From the NCBI GenBank assembly GCA_038363925.1, contig JAQQWL010000013.1, forward strand, positions 1,488,001 to 1,552,000: a DNA stretch of 64,000 bases, written 5' to 3'. Positions 45,452-55,365 of this stretch are shown one piece after another (within the stretch, counting starts at the first letter, position 1; every line of letters begins with the position of its first letter). The notes under the pieces are model-generated. The model had not been told where the DNA came from and searched no databases. It saw only the letters and a program-made list of their open reading frames with translations. This DNA comes from Apiospora phragmitis (lineage: Eukaryota; Ascomycota; Sordariomycetes; Amphisphaeriales; Apiosporaceae). The position numbers and the translations under genes were made by a program.

Positions 45452-47022
45452 ATGTCGCTACGTCCTCGGAGCAGCAGGAGTGAGCAAAAGTCCAAAGCAG
45501 ACAGCGCAGCCGCGCGTGTCGGCTCCCCTCCCTACCACCCTCAGCAGTTTGCTATACCATGACACCGCGGAGAAGGCCTATCTCAACAACTATGGGGGAG
45601 GTACCAGTCACTTCTCCAAGTATTCAGTTGCCGACGTCTTCGAGGTACATGAAGGAAGGGGCGGCATTCTTCGTGAGGGTTTGGGCGATGATGAAATCAG
45701 CGATTGGCTCAAGTCAGAGACCAAGGCGCCGCTGAGGGTGCTGTTCATTGATGCCCTGGCCGAACAGCCCGACATGCTGCCCGTCACCGAGTCCATATTC
45801 CGAGAGGCGGTGGCGTCGTTAGATATCTCTCCAAGGTTCATTGACAACCTTGGAAGACAGCACATGCCCGGTCGCGAGATCCGACACCGCCGCGACGGGT
45901 CGAGTAGACACGAGATGTGGTACACGGCCGTTCTGAGGAGCGACGGCACAAGCCTCAATTACGGCAACGTCAATCAGATTGTCGAACTGACCCGGCAATT
46001 TGGATACTGGCAGAGACTTTGCGTCTGGACTGATTCTTGGCAACATCGGAGAGAAGAAGGACAGAGCACATCAACAACGTACATGATCTTGCGCTGCCCC
46101 CTTGATATTAAGCAGGCCCTCGGCAATACGTTTTTGGGATAGCCTGGCCTTAAGCTGCTTGAACATCCCATGTCTGTCCAGTCATTTGTCATGGACAAAA
46201 TCGTCTTGTTAGCATGGGATTTCATAGCTCATTGCTCAGGGCCCTTGTACAATTGGGTGTGTCTCTATGAGTACCGCGCTGTCGATTCAGCAGTCGTGGA
46301 GCCTGCTAATACATCAGTTGCAGGAAAACAAAGCCTCCGAGCTTCAGACCCCAAATGACTACGCAGAACGGTTACGTGCCTTCCTCGCGCTGTCGCGGCA
46401 GATCTACCAAGTCTCGACTGACTATGACATTCTTAAAGCGAGCGCCGAGCACCTCAAGTCGCAAAGCGCATGGTTCAATGATAGACACCTGACGCATGCC
46501 CCTGCTGACGACTTGGAAGGCCGGGATACCCATGTCGCTGTGGACGGCATCTTCAGCCAGATCTCCCACGAGGTCAGCCTCCTGCGCACGTATTCGAACC
46601 TGTACCTCGAGCGCAGCAAGATTCGGGATCGACGAGTGCTACGCCATGACCAACCAGCGCGACAGCGAGCTCAACATTGGCATCGCGCAGGCCTCCAACC
46701 AGGACAACCGGTCGCTGCTCATCATCCAGATCCTCTCCACCATCTTCCTGCCGGCGTCCTTCGCCAGCGGCATTTTCGGCATGGGTTCTTCTCTACCTCG
46801 GATGACGGGGCCGTCTTCGTCGTCAACGGCCGCTGGTGGATCTACCTCGCCATCTCCGTCCCGCTGACGTCGGTCGTCTTTGTCGTCATGGTATACTACC
46901 GGTGGCGAGATGGGAGCAGAGCCGAGCAGGACTGGAGGCGGCGGAGAAGCGTGGCGGCAGCAAGCGAGGCGGATCTCGAGGCAGCCTCCCACCGGGATGC
47001 GTTGGGTAAGAAACGGCGATGA
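45452..47022 (+). CDS. CorA-like Mg2+ transporter family protein (in-frame stop plus three indels; probable pseudogene or error-laden)
   Basis: Fungal CorA-like divalent-cation transporter with two C-terminal membrane helices. Exons 45452-46256 and 46324-47022; 67 bp intron with GTGTGT donor, GCTAAT branch and TTGCAG acceptor. Seen: N-terminal domain with HDTAEKAYLNNYGGG; HPMSVQSFVMDKIVLLAWD; after the intron NDYAERLRAFLALSRQIYQ, LYLERSKI then GIDECYAMTNQRDSE; helix 1 with IFLPASFASGIFGMG, then FFSTSDDGAVFV; helix 2 WWIYLAISVPLTSVVFVVM. The canonical GMN gate motif reads GMG. Lesions: extra base near 45550, TAG stop at 46140-46142 inside a conserved stretch (a CAG-to-TAG change would explain it), extra T near 46620, missing base near 46786. 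Corrected length is 501 codons. Confidence 0.8.
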
Positions 47023-47514
47023 TGGAGAAATGGACCAAGCGGGCTTTGGTGTAAGTGGCACTATCTAAGGGAATCACCAGCTGTAAAGAGCTTCTTTAAA
47101 GAGCTTCTTTTATGTCCTGGCTTTTCCATCTCTTCTCGGGAACACGAGCAACATCGAAACTAGCACCTATTCTTCCATTTCTGAGATACTAACCGCTACA
47201 CCACCCAGTGAAGGGGCGTAGAAGATAGTACATTCGCTCTGCCGTGCACTAAGGCAACAGGTTACAACCATTGATGGCAAGTAGGAAACCCTCAGGAATA
47301 GGAGGGTAATGAACGTATATGCAATTTGGACACACTCAGCTTCTGCATTTACCACCTTCCATAATTACTGTTGCAATTGAGGTCATCTCATAACGGCATT
47401 GCAGTCGACCACTCTGTACATGCTCGAGGTTCATCGTCCTCACGATGAACGACTCTACTTCCTAGGAACCGAATAGCTAAACATCCCATTACCAGCCGAG
47501 CTGACTCATTTCAT
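47023..47514. other. Convergent intergenic region
   Basis: Lies between the 3' ends of the CorA-like gene (+) and the diflavin reductase (-). Holds a perfect 13-bp tandem duplication at 47085-47110. A tRNA D-arm-like sequence near 47195-47215 (minus) does not extend to a complete tRNA. Confidence 0.6.
47085..47110 (+). repeat. Perfect tandem duplication of a 13-bp unit
   Basis: AAAGAGCTTCTTT occurs twice head to tail in the region just after the CorA-like stop codon. Each unit is nearly self-complementary, so the transcript could fold. Confidence 0.9.
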
Positions 47515-50233
47515 CTATGGCAACCGCCAAAGCAGACGAACTACCATATCTTCCTCCCACAATGCATTCCGGCTTAGAATGGTAGTAGCATCCTCTCTGG
47601 TCTTCGCCATGCCACCGATGACTAGGGCATCTTTCAATGCCAGTCTGACCGCTTCAGGCATTTTCCCAGCGCTGCCACATAGGCAGATAATAGCCCCCTT
47701 GGAGACGAGCTCGCAAACTTCGATGGCCTCGCGGCGGATGACGTCCTGTACGTAGACCTTTTCCTTTTGATCACGGGAGAAGGCCGTGTAGACTCGGACC
47801 TTGAGTCTCTCCCATTCCTCTTTGTAGAAGAAATCAGCCGCCTGATTGCGCCCACCGAAGAATAGTACGTCCTCTCCTCGGCTACGTTCAGTAGCACGCT
47901 CACAAAAGTAGCTTCGGATGGGTGCAACACCAGTACCGGGTGCTATGGCAAGGACGGGAAGGTTAGAAGGGTTGGTTTGAGGATGGTAGTATGGTCGTCG
48001 CGAAGATAGATCATCAGGCTCGATCGGGGGCCCGTGGTGCTCTCCTATGCCGACTTGCATCATATTACCAGGAGATAACGATTCGATATACCGTGATGCG
48101 AGACCCTGACGTGTCTTGCGCAGTACTGTCTTATACTGACTAGAGCTATCAGAAGCTCCACGCGTATCAAATTCGTGCCCTCTATCGGGAGGAGCGACCC
48201 GCCACTCGCAATACTATACTCTCGACCGCGTATCAGAGGGAAGATCGAAGGCACCCACTGGTAGGGAACCTTGACAGATGAAAATTCCTGCAGGACCTCC
48301 AAAATCGACCGTCGTGGCCTCGAGGTATAGTCGTAAAACTCATCCGAGTATGTTGGGTCTGCGAATTCCGTGATCCGTTGTATCTGCATCTGCTCTGTGG
48401 CAAAGAACTTTATATGATCGAAGAAGATGCGTTTAGGGATCGCTGTGATGTCGTAGTTATACAGCAGGAGTTGCCGCAATGTTGTATTAGGTACTGGATA
48501 ACAGTTCTTCGGCGCATGCTCGATGGGAATACCATCTTTTCGAACGGGAATAGTGGACAAAAGGCTCGTCAGCCACATCATTCCAGTCCATGAGATCGAT
48601 CAAGGCTTGGACATCCGCAGGGAAATTCTTCGGGTAGAGGACCAGGGTATCACCTGGGTCATAGCGGAGCACTTCGGGAGTCCCATCATTTAGAGATCTA
48701 GGGTGGACAGCCATCGTGAGGGATCGGACGTCTTGCCAATGGTCTTTGGGAGTAACCCGTACATTAGCCGTGACTGTGGCTGTCCAAGAGTCTAGCCCTT
48801 CGGCGTCAGTATTGTTATTTCAGAAATATGAGAAGGCACGCCGGAAGTCGTACCTGGGATAGGCAGCAGATCTTTCGGGGGCGCCTTTGATAGCTGTACC
48901 TCTTCTTTCAAAGAGTACTTGGAAGGATGATCCTTCAAGATGTTTGGGCGATCTAGAAGCTCGGTGCTGGCTTTGATGTCTGTGTTCTTAGATAGGCGAA
49001 CCTGGTAGCCCTGCCAGCCAGGACGAGCTCTTTCGGCCATGAGCTCCTGTTCCAGCATCTCTCCAGGGTAATCAACATGGCTGAACTGAGCAGCCTTGCT
49101 GCCGTCCAGGCTCGACATTCCTGCTAACTCCAGGGTAATCTTGGGAGGCAAGTGAACGTCGGCAGGGATCGGTAAAAGACCCTCAGGGAGCGGATAATTT
49201 GACAGAAGATGCTTGCGTAAACTCAATGACCACGGCAGGTAAGTGCCATCGATTCTGGGATGGTAAGTTGCTGGGCCGGAGTCAAAGTTTGAGGGGTGTG
49301 CATACCCTTCGTCGTGACGTTCGTCCGCCTCCCCACGTGGATAAAATTCGTTTGCTCCTAGTTGCTTAAGGCGTACGTACAGTTTCTTTGCTGCCCAATT
49401 GTATCTGAAATATGGCTAGTCAGTGATGAGATGCTAGGATGCGTGTAATTTGAGACAGCTTACTCGGTGTATGAACTATCCCCTAGACCAAAGGTGGTGA
49501 AGTTGACACGGCTTAGGCACGTGGGAGGTAGGTTTTTATTGCGCAGGCGCTTCCAGAGCTGTTGTGCATTTTTTGGGAGCTCGCCTTGGCCAGTGGTTGA
49601 AATGACGAATATAACCAAAGGATATTCCGTCAATGTTTTCTATAAGTGAGAACAATCAACTGAAAGGTCCTTTGAAAATCTGTTTGTTGTTGTTGTTGTG
49701 GTTGCAGTTACCAGAGGCAGTCGCCCCCGGCGATAGATGCACAAAGTATGGATAACTGGAGGAAAGGTGCAACCTATTGTGTAAAAAGGGGAAGGTCACA
49801 GATGTACGTTTAAGTCCAGCTGTATTTCAGCAATAGACTAGCATTGGGGTAGGTGACTGGTAACAGAGTAGCTGCCTGCCTGTGGGATATCTGGCACTGG
49901 GATACGTGACAATGGGATGGATATATCAGGCAACGGAATAGCTGGCGGTGGATAACTGGCATTGGGACAGTAGGCAGTCACTAATATAACTTTACTTGCA
50001 CCACCAGCAAAGGGGATGAATATGTGGGATAGAAAGAAGAGAACAAGGGTACTCACAGGTCGGATAGCATTCATCTCCTCGAGTTCGGTTTCAAAGTGAA
50101 GGCGCCTGGCAAGTCGTTCGATGTCTTCGGCCACATCTTGGCTGTTGCCCGTTTCGGAACCATAAAGAATCAAAATTTTCCTCTCCGGCAACAGAGAACC
50201 ACCTCCAACATTCTGGAGCTGTGAACCAGTCAT
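47515..50233 (-). CDS. TAH18: NADPH-dependent diflavin reductase, Tah18/NDOR1 type (two apparent frameshifts)
   Basis: Cytosolic FMN/FAD reductase that passes electrons from NADPH to Dre2 for cytosolic Fe-S protein assembly. Exons 50057-50233, 49464-49639, 48854-49404, 47515-48791. Seen: flavodoxin domain (ILYGSETGNSQDVAED, ISTTGQGELPKNAQQLWKRL, FGLGDSSYTEYNWAAKKL), connecting domain, FAD-binding GREYSIASGGSLLP, NADPH-binding APGTGVAPIRSYFCER, GGRNQAADFFYKEEW and CGSAGKMPEAV. Indels: extra A in the A run at about 48555-48558 and one missing base near 48150. They cancel, leaving 727 codons. The first intron is 417 bp and full of degenerate repeats, whereas other introns here are 51-150 bp. The start at 50233 is preferred because the flavodoxin domain normally begins near the N-terminus; 50329 is in frame upstream. 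The C-terminus ends LLWRLP rather than the usual terminal Trp. Confidence 0.9.
49845..49985 (-). repeat. Degenerate minisatellite inside the first diflavin reductase intron
   Basis: On the plus strand, variants of a TGGCATTGGGATA-like unit recur about seven times (ctggcactgggatac, gtgacaatgggatgg, ctggcattgggacag and others), with period roughly 12-18 bp. The minus-strand frame continuing from exon 1 stays open through it, encoding a Pro-Ile-Pro-rich stretch, so a retained intron would add a Pro-rich insert before stopping at 49838. Confidence 0.7.
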
Positions 50234-50440
50234 CACGGCGCTCAGCAAGAGAGTAAAAGAAGAGAATAATCTGCTTAAACAAAAAAGCAGAGCACTTATT
50301 GCGTACCTAGTACTGTCCATATTAGACAATAGCAGTGTTCAGACCATGTGCAGTTGGAACCACATGGATCTTAACCACTAAATTAAGGGACCTTAGGGCC
50401 TGATCGGCTCGAATTTAACGCCATGGCAATAAATTCAATT
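50234..50440. promoter_or_regulatory. Diflavin reductase upstream region abutting the AT island
   Basis: Only about 200 bp of ordinary-composition DNA separate the start codon from the RIP-mutated island, so the promoter must be short or extend into the island. Confidence 0.4.
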
Positions 50441-53400
50441 CTCTACTTCACTAGTTGTAAGGATTAGCTAAAATACTGAAAATACGTATTAATTTAATAC
50501 TAGGCTATTTTAAATATAATCTTCTATTAATTTAAAGGTATATATATTTTAATTATTTAATAATTTAATATAATTATAATTTTAAAAAATAATAAATTTA
50601 TTATTATAATTATTTAATAATAGTAATTAATTATTTAAAAAATTTAATAAATTTAATAAATTAAATAAATTAAAAACTTTCTATATTTAATTTTAATAAA
50701 TAATTTTCATTTTTTATTATCAGCTTTTAAAAATATTAATAAAAATAATAAAAACTTTTAAATTAATATTATTTTATAATAAAACTCTTTTTTAAATATA
50801 TATTATTATAATTTCATTTAATTATATAACTTAACTTATTTTATAGTAAAGCTTTATAATACTTTAAGGCGTGTATAAAATATTATAACTTAGTTTAATT
50901 ATATAATTAAACCTTTATTATAAGGCGTTATAATAATACCTCGCGACGCTTATAAAAATAAATATAAACTTAGTCTTTATAATTTACTTATATTAATAAA
51001 TTTATTTATAACTATAAAACTTTATAATATCGCTATATTTTTATAATAATTAAAAAATAATACTTAATACGCGGTAATTAATATACGAAACGATTATTAT
51101 AAGTTAAAAGTAAACGAGACGAAATTATAACGCTTTAAGTAATTTAAATTCGTAAGATTTTAAACTAATAAAAAAGACATTAAATATATAATAATAAACG
51201 TTTTTTATATATATATTTTTTATTTTAATAATTAATTACTTTTTTTTAACTTATATAATTTCATTTTAATACGTAATATTTGTATAACTATAACATCGAT
51301 TTAATTAAAAAAAAACATTATATGATTTTAATAATTTAAAGAACGCGAGAAAGTTTAAATTAAATTAGTTAAAAAGCTATTATAAAAATATATAACGTTT
51401 TTTACACTACTTTAAGCGATTAACTCCACGGTATTAAACCTCGACGTAAAATTTAATATTTATAATATAAATTTAATTTAATTAAAAAAGAGTTACTTTA
51501 TAAATACATAATTAATTTAAATATTTAAAGATTACTTTTTTATATTAATATTATTAAAAATATAGTTAGTTTTTTTAAAGTTATATAGCGGCGACCGCGT
51601 TAAAAATATTAAGTTAAACGCTTTATTAATTATAACTTAAGTTTTAAAACTTAAATAAACTATTAACGTACTTTATAAGCGAGCTGCGCACTTTTAATTA
51701 ACTTTTTTATAATTAACTTTATATTAACTTTTCTCTTTTAATAAGTATAGAATTAAAAAATAAAGAAAAAAGGTTTAATTTAATACCTTAAGCGTTTTAA
51801 AATAACTCGAAATTAAGTGTACGAAAAACTGTAGCGATATATTATATCTTAAAGTCGACGTTACGTAGCCGACGACGCGGAATTCGACCACGATTTAAAA
51901 TCTCTATAAACTCTCGAAAGTTTTCTAATTTTAAAAATGAATTAGTTATTTAATATATTATTAATCTAAATACGCGATCGTTTTTTCCCTAGCTAAGTAG
52001 TATAAAAAATATAGCGAATTAATTACTTAGTTTACGCGACGCGAGATGCGTCGGTGTTAACTAAGTCTTTAATTTTATATAATAATAACTAGACTTCTAG
52101 ACGCGTTTTAACTAAAGAATCGATTATTAAAGAATCTTTTACGAAAATTTTAACGCGTATCGCGCGTGGTTTACTTTCGTACGGAATATAATTAATAAGT
52201 ATAAAATATAAGAGAAGGATATATATAATTTCGACGAGACCGGGTTTTTTATAAATTAAATCTCGTTTAAAATAATTATAACCACCTTCGATTAACGCGG
52301 AAAGCTTAAAGTAACATAGTAAAAAAGCCGGGAATAAATTATAATTATTTAAGGCGTTAAATTAAACGGTTACGCTATCCCTTCGTATATTATTTTTATT
52401 AAAAAACGTACCTTTTTTTTAATATAAAAATAGCTTATTATTAAGGGATTAAATAATCGTGATTATAAAAAATAACTAAACTACGAATAAAAAAATCAAG
52501 GACTAAATTCGATACTTTAATTAATATATTAAGTTTTATACGAAAAGTTGTTATCGCCTCTTAGTTTTAAACGGCTACGAAAGTTATTACTCGATACTTT
52601 TTAAGCTTTATTATAAAAAGAACTCGATTATTATACTTTATATACTTTCTTATTTATTATATAAGCTTTAACCTCTTATTATCGGCTATTTTTATATATT
52701 AAAAAAATATATATAGGAACGAAATTAAAGGTTTTATACAGGCGTATATTATTTATATTTTAAAGGAGGACTTTTTATTAGCGTTTTTAAAAGCGTTCTA
52801 AGCGATTTTTATCGTTTCGAATATATAAGGAGTCTTTTAAAAAATAGGACTCGTTTTATATAACCCGGAATATATTATTTTATAGTTAAATATAAAGTTA
52901 CGTATTTTAATACCTCCGGGGACGTTTTTCGACCTATTTATCCCTTAAAAATAAAAAACTTTAAATAATTTAATTAAGGCTTAATTTTAAACTAAATATA
53001 TTCGAAACCGTATTATATTATATTAAAATAACTTTTCGACACTTATTTTAATTAGCTTTAATTAAATTGTAAAGGTTATAACGTAAGTTATATACCGAGC
53101 TACTCTTTAAAAAGTGAGAACGCGACACTTCGAAAGGTAAATAAAATGCTTAGCCGGCGCCGCTGTACGAAAAAAACGGCTATAAGATAAAGGATTACTT
53201 TATATATAAAATAAAGAAGACTTATAGTTTTAAAAAAACGTTAATAAATAATGATAAAACGAATCGCGTTAAAATAGTAGTTATATAAAGACGTTTAAGA
53301 TACGTTTATAACGCTATAAAATCTATAGAATGCTTAAGTAAAATACGCGTACTTATTAAAATAATATAAAAACCTTTAAAAATAATAATTATTAATATAT

Positions 53401-53880
53401 TTAATTAATTATAAGCGTTATAATTAAATTAATTTATAACTTATAAAGCTTAATAATAAAAACTACGTAGCTCGTTTATATATATAGCTCGCTTATAAAG
53501 TATATTTATATAATTATTAAAAGGTTTTTTATAAAGATTTAAACATTATTTTAAACTAGTTTACGTTAATTATAAATATTAAAGCTAAATATAATATTTT
53601 AAATAAAAATATATAAAATTTTAATAAACTTAGTTTTATAATAAATATAATTAAGTTAATACTAATTATAATATATATTAATTAATATAAAAAAGCGAAG
53701 TTAATTTAACTTAATAATTAAAAGTAATTAATAACTATTAAATATATTAATTTATAAAGTAAATATATTTCATCGTTTTTAATTATTTAAAATTAATATT
53801 ACTTTATAAATTAATCTCGCGAATATAACTTATTAAGTAATTAAGTAATTAAATTAACTTTTAATAATTAAATTAATAAT
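50440..53880. repeat. RIP-mutated AT-rich repeat island, left block
   Basis: Extremely AT-rich sequence dominated by TpA. Surviving C and G are mostly in CpG, CpT and CpC, with CpA and TpG nearly absent, the expected outcome of repeat-induced point mutation (CpA to TpA). It contains a recognisable transposase relic. Nothing functional can be translated because stops occur every few codons. Confidence 0.93.
51330..53060 (+). pseudogene. Fot1/pogo-like (Tc1/mariner superfamily) transposase relic, RIP-destroyed
   Basis: Plus-strand translation ignoring stops gives the landmarks of fungal pogo/Fot1 transposases in order: a helix-turn-helix end near 51395-51450 (TTLSD-LHGIKPRRK); a CENP-B-like segment near 51590-51690 (RRP-like then KRF); the DDE catalytic block at 52225-52400 (NFDETGF, then TTFD-RGK, KSRE and NGYAIPSYIIF); and a C-terminal block near 52790-53000 resembling the AF..AF..NI..GF..GL.PF region. 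Many codons have become stops by C-to-T or G-to-A change. Element ends and inverted repeats cannot be identified by eye. Confidence 0.82.
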
Positions 53881-54150
53881 ATAACAGGGTTAAAAAATCG
53901 CAACCTAAGGCATAGATAATTAGTCATGTGACATAGAGGGGTATAACATTAATTTCTCAATGCGTTTTAATATATAATAGATTAATAATAAACATGCACT
54001 CTTTAATATATACTTAAATGTTTGTTTCGTCACTCTCATAATGTTTTCCCCTAGAAAGAAGGCCGTGTGCAGGCTGCCTAATAGGGGCTGACCCTGCGAG
54101 TGCCGACCGTAGTTTATAGCAGTATAGATTATGTGTTTTTAGTAACGAAA
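53880..54150. other. Less-mutated spacer inside the AT island
   Basis: About 270 bp with near-normal CpA and TpG content between two RIP-mutated blocks, including a GC-balanced core at 54045-54120. It is either single-copy host DNA between two repeats or a fragment too short to be recognised by RIP. No coding sequence. Confidence 0.6.
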
Positions 54151-55365
54151 CGAGTTTAAACTTAATTTAATACTTTAATAGATATATTAAAGCGTGAATA
54201 AAAAGCCTTTATTTTTTTTTAATTTCAAACTATTATAAAAGCTATACTTTAATTAAATTTAAAGAATATTATAAAAATAATAATATTATTACACTTAATA
54301 TATTTCTTTACTTTTTTTTTAATTATTTTAACCTTTAAACATAGTATTTTATTAATCACTAAGTGTATTTATTTTAAAAAAAATTAAGTTATTTAATAAA
54401 ACTTAAATAAATTATATTATAAAGCTAGAGTTTCTTTTATCGCTTTTAAAGCCGCGTATTTTATTATTTTTATATAAAAAAATTAAATTTAAATATAATA
54501 TATTTAGTTTAATACTTTAGTATTTAAATAAAATAGTTAGTAGATTAAACATACGTTTTTAAATATTTATACTTAACTTATTTTATTTAAAAATAACTAA
54601 TATTTATAACTTTTAAACATTGTTTAATCTTTAATAAATAATTAAATATTTTACTTTTATTAAAAATAAGATTTTTATTTATTAAAAAACTCTTTAATAT
54701 TAACTTTAAATATTATAAATTTAATAACGAGAAATATATATATATAATATATAAGATAACCTTAATAAAAAATTAAATATATACTTTATAAATGGTTAGT
54801 TTAATATATTTTAAGTATTAAAAAGTTAGAAAATTACGCGTTTAACTTAAAAAGCCCTTATTATATAAAAATCTTAAAAGCTATAAAATAAAAAGATAAA
54901 AGAAAAGCGTTTAATAATTAATAAAAGTGAAGCGAGAGGTTTATTAAAGTGAAGAGCGATTAATAAAAAGCGTTATAATATATAAATATATAAAAAAAGA
55001 TATAAAATTAAGTAATATATTAAATAAAAGTAATAAAATTTTTATAATAATATTATTAATTTAATAATAAACTATATTAAGCTTTTATTATTATTAAATA
55101 ATATTAATATAAAAATAATATAACCTTAAATAGTAATTTATAATATACCGCTTTAATAATAATAATATAATAAAGTTATTAAATTAATAAATAATATATT
55201 ATTTTAATAAACTTTTTTAATAAAATACTTAAGTAATAATTATTAATTAATTATAATTAAATTTAATAAGTTAATTAAATGCTTATTATTAAAACTAATT
55301 TAATATAATTAATATTTTTAAATCTATTATACTACTTAACCTATGCTAAACTAGATAATTAAATT
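54150..55365. repeat. RIP-mutated AT-rich repeat island, right block
   Basis: Same TpA-rich, CpA-poor composition as the left block. I cannot recognise a transposon protein in any frame. It ends sharply at about 55365, where ordinary GC content resumes. Confidence 0.85.

Noticed and set aside
45180..45452. 90-codon minus-strand open frame between amidase and CorA-like genes
   Set aside because: It occupies the shared divergent promoter region, lacks any recognisable feature and depends on chance openness.
42700..47100. Amidase and CorA-like genes as a biosynthetic or transport cluster
   Set aside because: Divergent neighbours only; no core biosynthetic enzyme or regulator is present and both are damaged.
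47140..47225. tRNA-like sequence on the minus strand (GTGTAGCGGTTAGTAT D-arm)
   Set aside because: The D-arm resembles a tRNA, but no matching acceptor stem, anticodon stem or T-loop follows, so at most it is a chance match or fragment.
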